A stretch of 64,000 nucleotides of DNA, taken from NCBI RefSeq assembly GCF_016907275.1, contig NZ_JAFBBP010000001.1:3586001-3650000 (forward strand), read 5' to 3'. This document shows, in pieces, positions 40,582 to 49,183 of the stretch (within the stretch, counting starts at the first letter, position 1; each line of letters starts with the position of its first letter). This DNA comes from Micromonospora luteifusca. GTDB taxonomy: Bacteria > Actinomycetota > Actinomycetes > Mycobacteriales > Micromonosporaceae. The notes beneath the pieces are model-generated. The model saw only the letters and a list, made by a program, of their open reading frames with translations. It had not been told where the DNA came from and did not search any database. Both the position numbers and the translations under genes were made by a program.

Positions 40582-41591
40582 TGTTCGGAGCAGCGCGCAC
40601 CCGTACTCTCCTCGGCCCGGTCGACCCGGCCCGGAACGCCGCCGTCGCGCCGCCGTTGGTCTCGGCACGCGAACTGATCGACAGCGCCGGCACCACCGAC
40701 ATGGTCGTCAGGCGTCGTCGCGTACACCCGACCCGTCGCATGGTCCTGGCTGCCGGGACGCTGGCGGTCGCGGCCGGTGCGGTGGCGGTCCTGCGGCCGT
40801 TCGACCGGCCCGCATCGGACGGCCCGGGCGGGCTCGGAGACGCGGCGGGGCTGGTGCTCGTGCCGGTCGCCTACCAGTTCGACGCGGACCCACCGGACGC
40901 CGGCCCGCAGCTCCGGGCCCTGGCCAGCAAGATCAAGGACGCGGCGTACGACCACCGCGGCGGGCGCTACATGTATCACCACACGAAGCTGTGGGGTGAC
41001 CCGGTGATGTCCTCCGCCGACGGCCGTCACCACGTCGCCTACGCCGGGGAGTCGAAGGTCTGGCAGGCCGCAGACGGGACCGGCAGTCAGATCAACACCC
41101 AGTTGGAGCCGCAGTACCCGGACCAGGAATCCCAGGACTACTGGCGGCGCAGACTCGATTCGGGGCCGGCAGTCGCCGGCAACTCCGCGCCGGCCATGAT
41201 CCCGCTGCCGCCCATGGAACTCACGCCACCGCCGCCCGACGCGTCGGGGCTGCGTGAACTGCTGAAGGTCGAGTACGGGCCGGGTGCGGCGAGCAAGGAG
41301 GTCAGCACGCTCTACTCGCGGTACGTGGTGTCGCGTGCGACCCGAGCGGAGATCCTGCGGGTCCTGGCCGACGTGCCGGGCTTCCGCTGGCGCGGGAAGG
41401 TCACGGACCGTGCCGGCCGGGACGGGGTCGCGGTCACGTTCGACGACCGCGAACACGACGCGCAGTCTCTCCTGATCTTCAACCCGACGACGGGTGAGCT
41501 GCTCGCCCACGAGCTTTTGACGCTGTCGCCGGTGCGGATCAGCTCGTACCAGGTGATCCTCGATGCCGCCTGGACCGATCGAGTCGGCTGA
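40581..41591 (+). CDS. CU044_5270-family membrane protein, partner of ECF sigma
   Basis: 336 residues. A cytoplasmic N-terminus of about 55 residues contains ARELIDSAG, then one membrane helix (MVLAAGTLAVAAGAVAVL) after HPTRR. A large outer domain carries RYMYHHTKLW and a C-terminal GVAVTFDD...LIFNPTTGELLAHE strand pattern. This is the CU044_5270 layout, typically encoded directly after an ECF sigma factor. Such proteins probably act as anti-sigma or signal receptors, but that is family inference. The ATG overlaps the sigma stop codon. Confidence 0.82.
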   Translation: MFGAARTRTLLGPVDPARNAAVAPPLVSARELIDSAGTTDMVVRRRRVHPTRRMVLAAGTLAVAAGAVAVLRPFDRPASDGPGGLGDAAGLVLVPVAYQFDADPPDAGPQLRALASKIKDAAYDHRGGRYMYHHTKLWGDPVMSSADGRHHVAYAGESKVWQAADGTGSQINTQLEPQYPDQESQDYWRRRLDSGPAVAGNSAPAMIPLPPMELTPPPPDASGLRELLKVEYGPGAASKEVSTLYSRYVVSRATRAEILRVLADVPGFRWRGKVTDRAGRDGVAVTFDDREHDAQSLLIFNPTTGELLAHELLTLSPVRISSYQVILDAAWTDRVG

Positions 41592-41603
41592 CCGCCGACT
41601 CCC

Positions 41604-41630
41604 GGGGCCGCTCCTGTCGGGAGCGGCCCC
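41604..41630 (+). terminator. Terminator after the ECF sigma/CU044 pair
   Basis: GGGGCCGCTCC (41604-41614) pairs perfectly with GGAGCGGCCCC (41620-41630) around a 5-base loop, followed by GTTG. It closes the two-gene unit 13 bases after its stop. Confidence 0.8.
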
Positions 41631-41811
41631 GTTGCGTATCCAACCGGCCGGAGCTGTGGCGGACAGGCCGCGCGCGTAGCAGATCAATTGTCTCGGCGGG
41701 CGTTGTCCACAGCCCACCGAGTTGTCCACAGGTGGCGCGGTCGGGGCGGCTTGCGGGGCGGTTTCCGAGCAGGGTCGGCGGCATACCAGAGCCCGACCGC
41801 TGGAGGTCGCG

Positions 41812-42915
41812 ATGCCATCCCGTACCTCGGTTCCGCCGATCCGCCGGCTTCCGCTGGTCGTCACCGGCGACGACGATCTGCTCGACGATGTGCTCCGACT
41901 CGCCGCTGCCGGCGGCACCGAGGTGGAGCTCGCCCCCGACCCAGCGGCCGCACGTACCCGCTGGCAGCCCGCGCCGCTGGTGCTGCTCGGCGCCGACCAG
42001 GCGCAGTCGTGTCTGCGTGCCCGGATGCCGCAACGTCCCCGGCTGGTGTTGGTCGGCCGAGTCGGTCAGTTCGACCCCGGATGGCAGATCGCCGAGCTGA
42101 TCGGGGCTGAGCACGTCGCCATGCTGCCCGCCGCCGAGCCGTGGCTGGTGGACCGGTTCGCCGAGCACGGTCCAGACCGTTCGGCCGGCGGAGCCGCCCG
42201 GGTCGTCGCGGTGTTCGGTGGTCGGGGCGGTGCGGGCGCGAGTGTGCTCGCCGGCGGTCTTGCCGTGACCGCCGCGCGGGCCCGGTTGCGCACTCTGCTG
42301 GTCGACGCCGACCCGCTCGGTGGTGGCCTCGACCTCGTGCTGGGCTGGGAGCAGCTGGAAGGTTTGCGGTGGCCATCACTCACCGGTGCCGACGGGCGGG
42401 TGGACGCCCCGGCGCTGGTTCAGGCCCTACCCAGCCGGGGTGACCTGGTGGTCCTCTCCTGGGACCGCGGCGAGGTGCTGGCGCTGCCGGCGGCGGCGAT
42501 GGCGGCAACGGTCGACGCAGCCCGGCGTGGGCGGGACTTCGTGGTGGTCGACCTGCCCCGCCAGTTGGACGACGCGGCAGTGGTGGCATTGCAGGCGGCC
42601 GACCAGGCGTTCGTTGTCGTCCCCGCCGAGCTGCGTGCCACCGCTGCGGCCGCCCGGGTGGTGGCGGCGGCCGCCCCGCACTGCGTTGCGCTCTCGGTCG
42701 TGGTGCGCGGGCCCGCCCCGGGCCGGCTGCGTGCCACCGAAGTGGCGCGGGCGCTCGGGCTTCCCCTGGCCGGCACGCTGCGCCCCGAGCCGGGGCTCTG
42801 CCGTGGGCTGGAACGAGGCGAGGCGCCGGCCGCCGCGGGCAAGGGCCCACTGGCGGCCCTCTGCCAACGGATCGTCACCGACCTGACCGGTGTGCCCGCG
42901 ACCGGTGCGGCATGA
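41812..42915 (+). CDS. ssd: Septum-site-determining protein Ssd (CpaE/MinD-like)
   Basis: 367 residues. An N-terminal receiver-like region (LVVTGDDDLLDDVLRLA, then LVLVGRVG) is followed by a MinD/ParA-type domain starting near 135. The deviant Walker A reads GGRGGAGASVLA, without the signature lysines of KGGxGKT. Later motifs are VDADPLGGGLDLVLGWE and VVVDLPRQ. Mycobacterial Ssd (Rv3660c) affects septation; CpaE-type proteins place Tad pili at the pole. The start is ATG 41812 with GGAGG seven bases upstream. First gene of a seven-gene Tad operon with overlapping junctions. Confidence 0.88.
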   Translation: MPSRTSVPPIRRLPLVVTGDDDLLDDVLRLAAAGGTEVELAPDPAAARTRWQPAPLVLLGADQAQSCLRARMPQRPRLVLVGRVGQFDPGWQIAELIGAEHVAMLPAAEPWLVDRFAEHGPDRSAGGAARVVAVFGGRGGAGASVLAGGLAVTAARARLRTLLVDADPLGGGLDLVLGWEQLEGLRWPSLTGADGRVDAPALVQALPSRGDLVVLSWDRGEVLALPAAAMAATVDAARRGRDFVVVDLPRQLDDAAVVALQAADQAFVVVPAELRATAAAARVVAAAAPHCVALSVVVRGPAPGRLRATEVARALGLPLAGTLRPEPGLCRGLERGEAPAAAGKGPLAALCQRIVTDLTGVPATGAA

Positions 42916-44123
42916 CCGGCCGTCCCGAGCACGACAACCTCGCCGCCCGGGTGCGGCAGCGGATCGCCGCCGCCACGACCCCGGTGACTCCGGCGGCGAT
43001 CGTCTCCGCGGTACGGGCCGAGCCAACCGCCGCGGTGCTCGGTGACACCGCCGTCCTGCGGATCGCCGACCGGGTGCACGACGATCTCGTCGGCGCCGGG
43101 CCGCTGGCCCCGCTGCTCGCCGACCCGGAGGTCACCGACGTCCTCGTCAACGGGACCCGGGTCTGGGTCGACCGTGGTGCGGGGCTGCAGCAGGTCGCGG
43201 TCCCGGTGGGCTCGATGGAGGACGTGCGCCGGTTGGCGCAGCGACTGATCGCGAGCGCAGGCCGGCGGCTCGACGACGGCTCCCCGTACGCGGACGCCCG
43301 GCTCCCCGACGGCACCCGGCTGCACGCGGTGCTGCCGCCGGTGGCGACCGAGGGTCCCTACCTGTCCCTGCGGACCTTCCGGCACCGGCCGTTCACCCTC
43401 GACGAGTTGGTGCGTCACGGGACCGTGCCGCGACCGGTGGCACCGCTGCTCGCCGCGGTCGTCGCTGCCCGGCTGGCCTATCTGGTGACCGGGGGCACGG
43501 GGTCGGGCAAGACCACCCTGCTCAACACGCTGCTGGGGATGGTGCCAGCCACCGAGCGGATCGTGCTGGTGGAGGACGCGGCCGAGCTGCGTCCGGGACA
43601 CCCGCACGTGGTGGGGCTCCAGGCGCGTACCGCCAATGTGGAGGGCTCGGGGGTGGTCAACCTCGGTGACCTGGTCCGGCAGGCACTGCGGATGCGCCCG
43701 GACCGGCTGGTGGTCGGGGAGTGCCGGGGCGGTGAGGTGGTCGACCTGCTGGCCGCGCTCAACACCGGCCACGACGGGGGTGCTGGCACGCTGCACGCCA
43801 ACACGCCGTCCGACGTGCCGGCTCGGCTGGAGGCGTTGGGCATGCTGGGTGGGCTGCCTCGCGCCGCGCTGCACGCCCAGGTGGCCGCCGCGTTGCAGGT
43901 GCTGTTCCAGGTGCGACGTGGCGACCGGGGACGCGTCCTGGAGTCGGTCTGCCTGCTGTTACCCGAAGGGCCCGAACGGTTGGTGACCGTGGTGCCCGCC
44001 TGGGTACGCGGCACCGGGCTCGGGCTGGCCGCCCGTGCACTCGGGGCATTGCTACGCCAGCGGGGGGTGGCGGTGCCGCCGATCCTCAGCGAGCCGTGGC
44101 CCGGATCGGCAGGCCCGGCATGA
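42912..44123 (+). CDS. cpaF: Tad pilus assembly/secretion ATPase (CpaF/TadA)
   Basis: Hexameric type II/IV secretion ATPase that powers Flp pilus assembly; 403 residues. An N-terminal domain contains DPEVTDVLVNG. The Walker A GGTGSGKTTLLNTLLG is near 193, the Asp box VLVEDAAELR, the Walker B region LRMRPDRLVVGECRGGE and the His box GTLHANTPSD follow. The full catalytic set is present, so it should be active. Its ATG overlaps the ssd stop (ATGA). Homologous to Rv3659c. Confidence 0.95.
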   Translation: MTGRPEHDNLAARVRQRIAAATTPVTPAAIVSAVRAEPTAAVLGDTAVLRIADRVHDDLVGAGPLAPLLADPEVTDVLVNGTRVWVDRGAGLQQVAVPVGSMEDVRRLAQRLIASAGRRLDDGSPYADARLPDGTRLHAVLPPVATEGPYLSLRTFRHRPFTLDELVRHGTVPRPVAPLLAAVVAARLAYLVTGGTGSGKTTLLNTLLGMVPATERIVLVEDAAELRPGHPHVVGLQARTANVEGSGVVNLGDLVRQALRMRPDRLVVGECRGGEVVDLLAALNTGHDGGAGTLHANTPSDVPARLEALGMLGGLPRAALHAQVAAALQVLFQVRRGDRGRVLESVCLLLPEGPERLVTVVPAWVRGTGLGLAARALGALLRQRGVAVPPILSEPWPGSAGPA

Positions 44124-45364
44124 CCGGCGCGACGATGCTGGTGGCGGCGCTGCTCCTGGCCGCTGCCGCGCTGGTGGCTTGGCCGGTGCAGAGCGTCCGG
44201 GCCCGTCGACGTCGGGTGCTGGCTGCGGGACGTGCGGGCGGTGGGGCCGACCCCGACGACGCGTTGGTGGAGTGGATCCGGGACCTGAACCGCACGCCGG
44301 ACGGACCGGTCGACGGGTCTGGGGACCTACCGACCCCGGGTCATCCGGCCGGCGTCGCGTACCAGCCGTCAACCGGTGCGGGTTCGGCCGGGAGTCGGAC
44401 GGCGCTCGGCTGGCCCAGCCGGGACGTCACCGGCAGCCCGAGCTGGCTCGGGGTGGCGGGCGGGTCGGTGGGGTCTACCCGTCCGGCCGGCCCGACGCGC
44501 CCACCGATCCGTCGGGATCCCCGGCGCCCCGCCGGCACCACCCGGCCGGAGGCCACCACCATCGAGGCAACACCGCGCGGTGGCACATCCATGGCCGCGA
44601 TCGACGGCGGCGATGTCGAGGTGGGCTGTCGGGGCGACACGTCCGGCGTGGCAACGGCCGAGACGTGCGGGGACGTCGTTTTCGGTGACGACCGGCCTGT
44701 CGGCGCGTCCGACCTGACGGCCACACGTCCGAGCGCCCGCTCGTCGCAACGGGTCCCGTGGTCGACGAGGCGCGTGCTGCCGCTGGTCGGTGTGCTGGGA
44801 GGCGGAGTCGGTGCCGTGGTCGGTGGGCCGGTCGCTGCGATCGCGGTAGGCGGGTACGGCGCCCTGGCCGTGCGGGCCGTGCTGCGCTGGCGACTGAACC
44901 GGACCGCCGAACGGAGCCGCCGAAGTGGGCTGGACCAACTGTGTGGCCTCGCGGCGGACCTCCGGGCCGGTCTGCCCGTCCAGCACGCGCTCGAGGCTGC
45001 CGCCGTTGGGCGGGACGGGTCGGACCGGCTGCGCCAGCTGACGTCGGCCGCGGTGCGACTGGCCGACCGGACCGGCGCACCGCTGGCCGAACTCGTCGAG
45101 CGGATCGAGGCGGACGCGCGGGCTACCGACCGGGGTCTGGCCGCCGCAGCGGCCCAGGCGGCCGGTGCCCGGGCCACGGCCTGGTTGCTGGCGGCGCTGC
45201 CGATCGGCGGGATCGGCCTCGGGTACGGGATCGGCGTCGACCCCGTGGCGGTGCTCCTGCACAGCACGGTTGGCGGAGCGTGCGCTGTTCTCGCGGTCGT
45301 CCTGCAGGTCGTGGGCCTCCTCTGGGCTGAACGGCTGGGCGCGACGCCGGGGCGGGCGGGATGA
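44120..45364 (+). CDS. tadB: Tad inner-membrane platform protein (TadB, T2SSF domain)
   Basis: 414 residues. The first membrane helix is near 5-21. A disordered, Pro/Gly/Arg/Thr-rich region of about 150 residues follows, unusually long for TadB. Two membrane segments lie near 215-250, then the T2SSF domain (LDQLCGLAADLRAGLPVQHALEAAA) and two final helices. It makes the inner-membrane platform with TadC. The ATG overlaps the cpaF stop, and its own stop overlaps tadC (ATGATG). I chose the overlapping ATG over an in-frame upstream one at 44096. Confidence 0.88.
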   Translation: MTGATMLVAALLLAAAALVAWPVQSVRARRRRVLAAGRAGGGADPDDALVEWIRDLNRTPDGPVDGSGDLPTPGHPAGVAYQPSTGAGSAGSRTALGWPSRDVTGSPSWLGVAGGSVGSTRPAGPTRPPIRRDPRRPAGTTRPEATTIEATPRGGTSMAAIDGGDVEVGCRGDTSGVATAETCGDVVFGDDRPVGASDLTATRPSARSSQRVPWSTRRVLPLVGVLGGGVGAVVGGPVAAIAVGGYGALAVRAVLRWRLNRTAERSRRSGLDQLCGLAADLRAGLPVQHALEAAAVGRDGSDRLRQLTSAAVRLADRTGAPLAELVERIEADARATDRGLAAAAAQAAGARATAWLLAALPIGGIGLGYGIGVDPVAVLLHSTVGGACAVLAVVLQVVGLLWAERLGATPGRAG

Positions 45365-46002
45365 TGCCGCAGCGTCCAGCGAGCCGGCGTAGTCCGGCCG
45401 GCGGGCGGCGGCCGGACGCGGTCCGGCTCGCCGCGGCGTTGGGCGGGCTCGCCGTGGCCGTGGTCGTCGAGGGCTGGCTCGGGCTGCTCGGTGCGATCCC
45501 GGCCGCGTTCCTGCTGGATTTCCTGCTCCGGCGGATCGAATCGCCGGCTGTCCGCCGACGGCGGCTTCAGGAGACCGTCGACCTGCCACTCGCCGTCGAC
45601 CTGTTGGCCGCCGCGATGCGGGCGGGTGCCCCGGTGGATCGCTCGGTGCTGGCCGTCGCCGACGCGTTGGACGGGCCGCTCGCCGGCCGGTTGGCCCGGG
45701 TCGGCCGCACGCTGCTGCTCGGCGGTGGCCCGGCCGAGGCGTGGTCCGCACTGGACGGGGTGCCCGGCGCCGAGCGCTTGACCGCGGCGGCGTTGCGCTC
45801 GGCCAACAGTGGTGCCGCCCTGGCCGGTGCGCTGGCCCGGCTCGCTGACGACCTGCGCGCCGACCGGGCCACCGCTGCCGAGGCGTCGGCCCGCCGGGCG
45901 GGCGTGCTCATCGTCCTGCCGCTGGGGCTGTGCTTCCTGCCGGCGTTCATTCTCGCCGGCCTGGTGCCGGTGATCGTCGCCGTTCTCGGCGACGTGCTCT
46001 GA
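45361..46002 (+). CDS. tadC: Tad inner-membrane platform protein (TadC, T2SSF domain)
   Basis: 213 residues: a hydrophobic pair near 23-57, then the T2SSF helical domain (VDLPLAVDLLAAAMRAGAPVDRSV), and a C-terminal hydrophobic double helix (VLIVLPLGLCFLPAFILAGLV). It is the usual companion of TadB. The gene begins within the tadB stop region and is followed after 22 bases by the pilin gene. Confidence 0.88.
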   Translation: MMPQRPASRRSPAGGRRPDAVRLAAALGGLAVAVVVEGWLGLLGAIPAAFLLDFLLRRIESPAVRRRRLQETVDLPLAVDLLAAAMRAGAPVDRSVLAVADALDGPLAGRLARVGRTLLLGGGPAEAWSALDGVPGAERLTAAALRSANSGAALAGALARLADDLRADRATAAEASARRAGVLIVLPLGLCFLPAFILAGLVPVIVAVLGDVL

Positions 46003-46024
46003 TCCATCGAGAAGGGAAACAGCC

Positions 46025-46192
46025 ATGCGCAAACTCATCGCCCGCCTGCGCGGCGACGCCGGAATGAACACGGCCGAGTACGCCGTCGGCACGCTCGCCG
46101 CAGTCGCCTTCGCCGGGATCCTGTTGAAGGTGCTGACCTCCGGCAACGTCCAGTCGGCGCTGACCGCCGTCATCGACCGGGCGCTGAAGTGA
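46025..46192 (+). CDS. Flp-type pilin (DUF4244-like), 55 residues
   Basis: Short gene easily missed by length cut-offs. It encodes 55 residues beginning MRKLIARLRGDAGMNTAEYA. The G-M-N-T-A-E-Y segment is the prepilin cleavage and N-terminal pilin motif with the conserved Glu-Tyr of Flp pilins. It is followed by one hydrophobic helix (VGTLAAVAFAGILLKVL) and a short tail. The ribosome-binding site GAAGGGA precedes the ATG by 7 bases. Its position after tadC and before two TadE-like genes matches Rv3656c. It should be the major subunit of the Tad pilus or pseudopilus. Confidence 0.9.
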   Translation: MRKLIARLRGDAGMNTAEYAVGTLAAVAFAGILLKVLTSGNVQSALTAVIDRALK

Positions 46193-46689
46193 TCGGGCGC
46201 CGGCAGGCCGGCCGTGGTCGGAGGTCCGAGTTCGCCGGACGTGCGTCCACCGGCAGGTGGGGGTTCCGTCTCGTCGACGCGGTGCCCGGCGACGGGCGGA
46301 GGCCCGGTCGGGCGTCCGGTCGCGGGCGGAAGACCCCCGCCGGTGGAGACCGGGGGTCCTTCACCGCCGAACTGGCGGCCGGCCTGCCGGCGCTGCTCCT
46401 GCTCCTGCTCGCCGGCCTGGCTGCGGTCAACGCCGTCAGCACCCGGGCGAGTTGCCTGCACGCGGCCCGGGAAGCGGCGCTGGCCGCCGCCCGGGGCGAC
46501 GTCGACAAGGCGGATGGCGGGGGCGCGGCGCCGCCGGGCGCGGAAGTGTCGGTGTCGATCGACGGGGACCGCGCGCAGGCGACGGTACGGGCACCCGTGC
46601 GCACCCTGGGCGGCCGGTTACCACGGATCACCGTGGTCGCCACCGCCGTCGCGGCACTCGAACCCCGCGTCGGGGAGAGGGTCCCGTGA
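46189..46689 (+). CDS. TadE-like pseudopilin 1
   Basis: 166 residues. A basic, Gly/Arg-rich N-terminus of about 55 residues is followed by GSFTAELAAGLPALLLLLLAG, the type IV pilin-like G-x-x-x-x-E plus hydrophobic helix of TadE. A small outer domain contains one Cys (TRASCLHAARE). The start is GTG 46189, overlapping the pilin stop. The long basic leader is unusual, and a later start closer to the helix cannot be excluded. Corresponds to Rv3655c. Confidence 0.82.
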   Translation: MIGRRQAGRGRRSEFAGRASTGRWGFRLVDAVPGDGRRPGRASGRGRKTPAGGDRGSFTAELAAGLPALLLLLLAGLAAVNAVSTRASCLHAAREAALAAARGDVDKADGGGAAPPGAEVSVSIDGDRAQATVRAPVRTLGGRLPRITVVATAVAALEPRVGERVP

Positions 46690-47138
46690 TGCGACGACCT
46701 GACGCCCGACCGTCCCGCTACGGCCGCGAATCGAACACCGGGCACCCCCACGGCAGCCGGTCGGACGCCAAGTGCCCCGAGGGTGGCCGACCAGACAGCG
46801 AGCAAGGTGGGGCGACCGTCATTCTGCTGGCAGTGGGGATGGCGTTCGTGCTGGTAGGGACATTCGGTGCCGCTGTCGCCGGGGCTGCGATGGCGGCTCA
46901 GCGAGCGGCGGTCGCTGCTGACCTGGGAGCTTTGGCCGGGGCCAGCAGGGCGTTCGATGGCGACTCGACGGCCTGTACGTTCGCTGCCGACATCGCCGCC
47001 CGCAACGGTGGTCGGCTGGTCGACTGTCGTCTCGACGGGCTGGACCTGCTGGTGACCGTCGAGACGACAGTCACGCCACTGCCTGGCCTGACTCGGGTCG
47101 CGGCGTCAACGGCCCGCGCCGGGCCGGTGCGTGGCTGA
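46689..47138 (+). CDS. TadE-like pseudopilin 2 (Rv3654c-like)
   Basis: 149 residues. A polar leader of about 40 residues ends in EQGGATVILLAVGMAFVLVGTFGAAV, a pilin-like helix. Helical QRAAVAADLGALAGASRAF and two Cys (ACTFAADIAARNG, LVDCRLDG) follow. The pattern is that of helicase/secretion-neighbourhood TadE-like proteins (Rv3654c family). It overlaps the previous stop (TGATG) and is the last gene of the Tad operon. Confidence 0.82.
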   Translation: MRRPDARPSRYGRESNTGHPHGSRSDAKCPEGGRPDSEQGGATVILLAVGMAFVLVGTFGAAVAGAAMAAQRAAVAADLGALAGASRAFDGDSTACTFAADIAARNGGRLVDCRLDGLDLLVTVETTVTPLPGLTRVAASTARAGPVRG

Positions 47139-47157
47139 GTAGGCAGCCCGGTGCGTG

Positions 47158-48006
47158 TTAGGACGGCCCGAGAACCTCAGCGATCATTCGGTGCCCTTGG
47201 GCTTCGAACGCTTCGTCGCCTACCCGGTAGGCCCAGGTTGCCGTGCCGATCGCCTCACGGACTCGACTGCGGTGCCACGCGGGCGTCTGGCGCGGATCCA
47301 CCCCGTACCCGTCGAGGAACGCTCTCTCAAGCTTCGGGTCGCGGCGGAAATCCTGGGCGGACAGCCGGGTGAGGTCCGTGTAGGCGGGACGCATCGACGC
47401 CCGACCGAAGTCGATGATGCTGACGATGTTGTTGTGGATCAGCCAGTTCCGGGGCTGCCAGTCTCCGTGAGTCGGCACGAGCAGTGCTTCCGGCGTCGGC
47501 CAGCTGGTGATCTCGGCGCGCAGCCGTTCCACCGTGCTCGTAGCGATTCGGTGCGGTCCGCTGAGGCAGGCGAATGACTTCTCGTTCTCCCGCTCCTCGT
47601 AGTCCGCGTCGACGATGCGGGTCTGTGCGTGGAGCAGTGCGAGGAGTTCGCCTGCCTCCCGGTAGGTTGCGGGAACGTCAGCGTGTTCGCTGCCGAGCAC
47701 CAGCTCACCCGGCAGGTATCTCGTGACGAGGAGCTTCGCCTTCGAGTCGCCGTACTCCAGCAGGGGTGCGCGGCCCAGGCTGGTCCAGGGACTCAGCCAG
47801 CTGAGATGGGCGCGCAGTTCGCGTTCGACGTGGTGGTCATCGTCGCCGCCGGCTTTGACGATGAATCGTGAACCGGCGTACGTCATCTCCAGAACCGTCG
47901 TCTGCACCAGGCCCCAGCTGTGGTCCTTCTCGGCGTTCGCGCCGGGAAGCCATTGATCCAACAGGGCTCGCTGCCGCGTCGACAGATTGGCGCGTCCGAG
48001 AGCCAT
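47158..48006 (-). CDS. Aminoglycoside phosphotransferase (APH)-like kinase
   Basis: 282 residues with the APH/choline kinase fold. VKAGGDDDHHVERELRAH carries the ATP-binding Lys and Glu. The catalytic loop is HGDWQPRNWL near 177 and the metal site is IIDFGRAS near 195. The key residues are intact, so it should be an active small-molecule kinase, but the substrate is unknown and antibiotic resistance is not implied. It is clearly less GC-rich than neighbours and lies between the Tad operon and the helicase, absent from the mycobacterial order, so probably acquired. Confidence 0.85.
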   Translation of the reverse strand: MALGRANLSTRQRALLDQWLPGANAEKDHSWGLVQTTVLEMTYAGSRFIVKAGGDDDHHVERELRAHLSWLSPWTSLGRAPLLEYGDSKAKLLVTRYLPGELVLGSEHADVPATYREAGELLALLHAQTRIVDADYEERENEKSFACLSGPHRIATSTVERLRAEITSWPTPEALLVPTHGDWQPRNWLIHNNIVSIIDFGRASMRPAYTDLTRLSAQDFRRDPKLERAFLDGYGVDPRQTPAWHRSRVREAIGTATWAYRVGDEAFEAQGHRMIAEVLGPS

Positions 48007-48077
48007 GGCGGAGATCCTACGAGGGCAGCGAACCTAGTCGAGCGACTTCAGCCGCCCGACCGCCCCGCCCATCTCCT

Positions 48078-48151
48078 GATCCGCACAACATCAGGGAAAG
48101 TGCTGCCTCGGGCGTCCTGGAGACAGCACTTTCCCTGTAGTTGAGCGGATC
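48078..48151. repeat. 74-base palindromic intergenic element
   Basis: Inverted arms GATCCGC...CAGGGAAAGTGCTG and CAGCACTTTCCCTG...GCGGATC (48078-48105 and 48124-48151) match over about 28 bases with three mismatches, around an 18-base centre. It lies between the divergent APH gene and the end of the LURP-one gene. The CAGGGAAAGTGCTG core is one I recall as dispersed in Micromonospora intergenic DNA. Confidence 0.6.
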
Positions 48152-48266
48152 CTGCACCAGGCCGTGGGCGGAGTAGACAGCTCACGGGCTGGCCGGGCCG
48201 GGACTGTTGCGGCTCGCCTGCAGCAGGCGGGGGTCCCGCCAGCGGCCTAGGGGTGGGGTCAGTTTG

Positions 48267-48845
48267 TCAGCGGGCCTGGAGCGCGTCGAGGGCGACGGCC
48301 ATCGCGATGACCAGGCGGCGGTCGATCTGCGGGTGCTGCACCTCGACGATGTACTTGTCGCGCAGGCCCCACTTCTTCACCACCGTGAAGACCGGCTGGC
48401 CACCGGCGGTGAAGTCGAAGTGGTACGGCAGCCAGGACAGCGAGTCGACGAAGCGGCGCAGCAAAGCCACCGGCAGGCTTCGCTCCTGGCCCGTCACCTG
48501 CGGCAGGCCGTTCTGCTCGACGTGCCAGGTGGACCGGAGCAGCGACTGGGCGAAGTCCTTGCGGAACAGGCCGATCGGGTTACCGGCCGCGTCGGTCACG
48601 TCGTATGTGGCACCGAGGTCGAGGCGCTGGCGGGCCTTGAAGCCGAGCAGCGGCTGCTGCTTGGAGTCGTCCGTGTAGATCGTCACCTGCTCCTTGAAAG
48701 CGAGCCGCTTCTGCTGCGCGAACGCGAGCAGCTCACCCTCGGTGCCGTCCGGGGAGACCGCCCGGACCTCGTACTGGTTGACCATCATGCGCAGTCGCTG
48801 GCGGACGTGGAACTGGTGCTGGCTCTGCAAATTGTCGAACTGCAT
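48267..48845 (-). CDS. LURP-one-related (tubby-fold) protein
   Basis: 192 residues, no signal peptide. The beta-strand-rich sequence with LAFAQQKRLAFKEQVTIYTDD, LLGFKARQRLDLGATYDVTD and VFTVVKKWGLRDKYIVEV is typical of the LURP-one/scramblase-like tubby C-terminal fold. The biochemical role in bacteria is unknown; a phospholipid- or membrane-linked role is inferred from fold only. The ATG is preceded by GGAGGAG seven bases upstream. The small 67-residue gene lies 89 bases upstream on the same strand. Confidence 0.8.
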   Translation of the reverse strand: MQFDNLQSQHQFHVRQRLRMMVNQYEVRAVSPDGTEGELLAFAQQKRLAFKEQVTIYTDDSKQQPLLGFKARQRLDLGATYDVTDAAGNPIGLFRKDFAQSLLRSTWHVEQNGLPQVTGQERSLPVALLRRFVDSLSWLPYHFDFTAGGQPVFTVVKKWGLRDKYIVEVQHPQIDRRLVIAMAVALDALQAR

Positions 48846-48934
48846 CTGAACTCCTCCGGGGGTTGGTCCGCCGGAGTCTCGCACAACCGGGCATTCGCTG
48901 CCGGCTCGCTCCAGCTCGCCTTCCCTGTCAGAGG

Positions 48935-49138
48935 TCAGCGGCCGTCGACTGTGGCGCGGAGCGCCCACGTGTTGAGGACCTGGTGGATGCCGCGTAGCTG
49001 CTCGTTGATCTGCTCCAGACGTTCCGCCTGGGCCAGGGCGGCCAGCGCGGACCCAAGCGCGATCTGCTGGTCGGGAGTGAGTTGATCCTGGTCGATGGTG
49101 TAGAGCAGGTCGACGGTCTCGGCGATGGTGTCGGCCAC
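48935..49138 (-). CDS. Small 67-residue protein of unknown function
   Basis: A short, Leu/Gln/Ala-rich, probably all-helical protein (ADTIAETVDLLYTIDQDQL; ALAALAQAERLEQINEQLRGI) without membrane segments, possibly a coiled coil. The start is GTG 49138 with GAGGAG seven bases upstream; a longer frame reaches 49228 but lacks a ribosome-binding site. It lies between the helicase and LURP-one genes, with a CebR-like palindrome upstream. No family recognised. Confidence 0.65.
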   Translation of the reverse strand: MADTIAETVDLLYTIDQDQLTPDQQIALGSALAALAQAERLEQINEQLRGIHQVLNTWALRATVDGR

Positions 49139-49183
49139 GGCTTCTCCTCGGGCGCGGGGGGCGAGCAGCAACAAAAGTATCGA

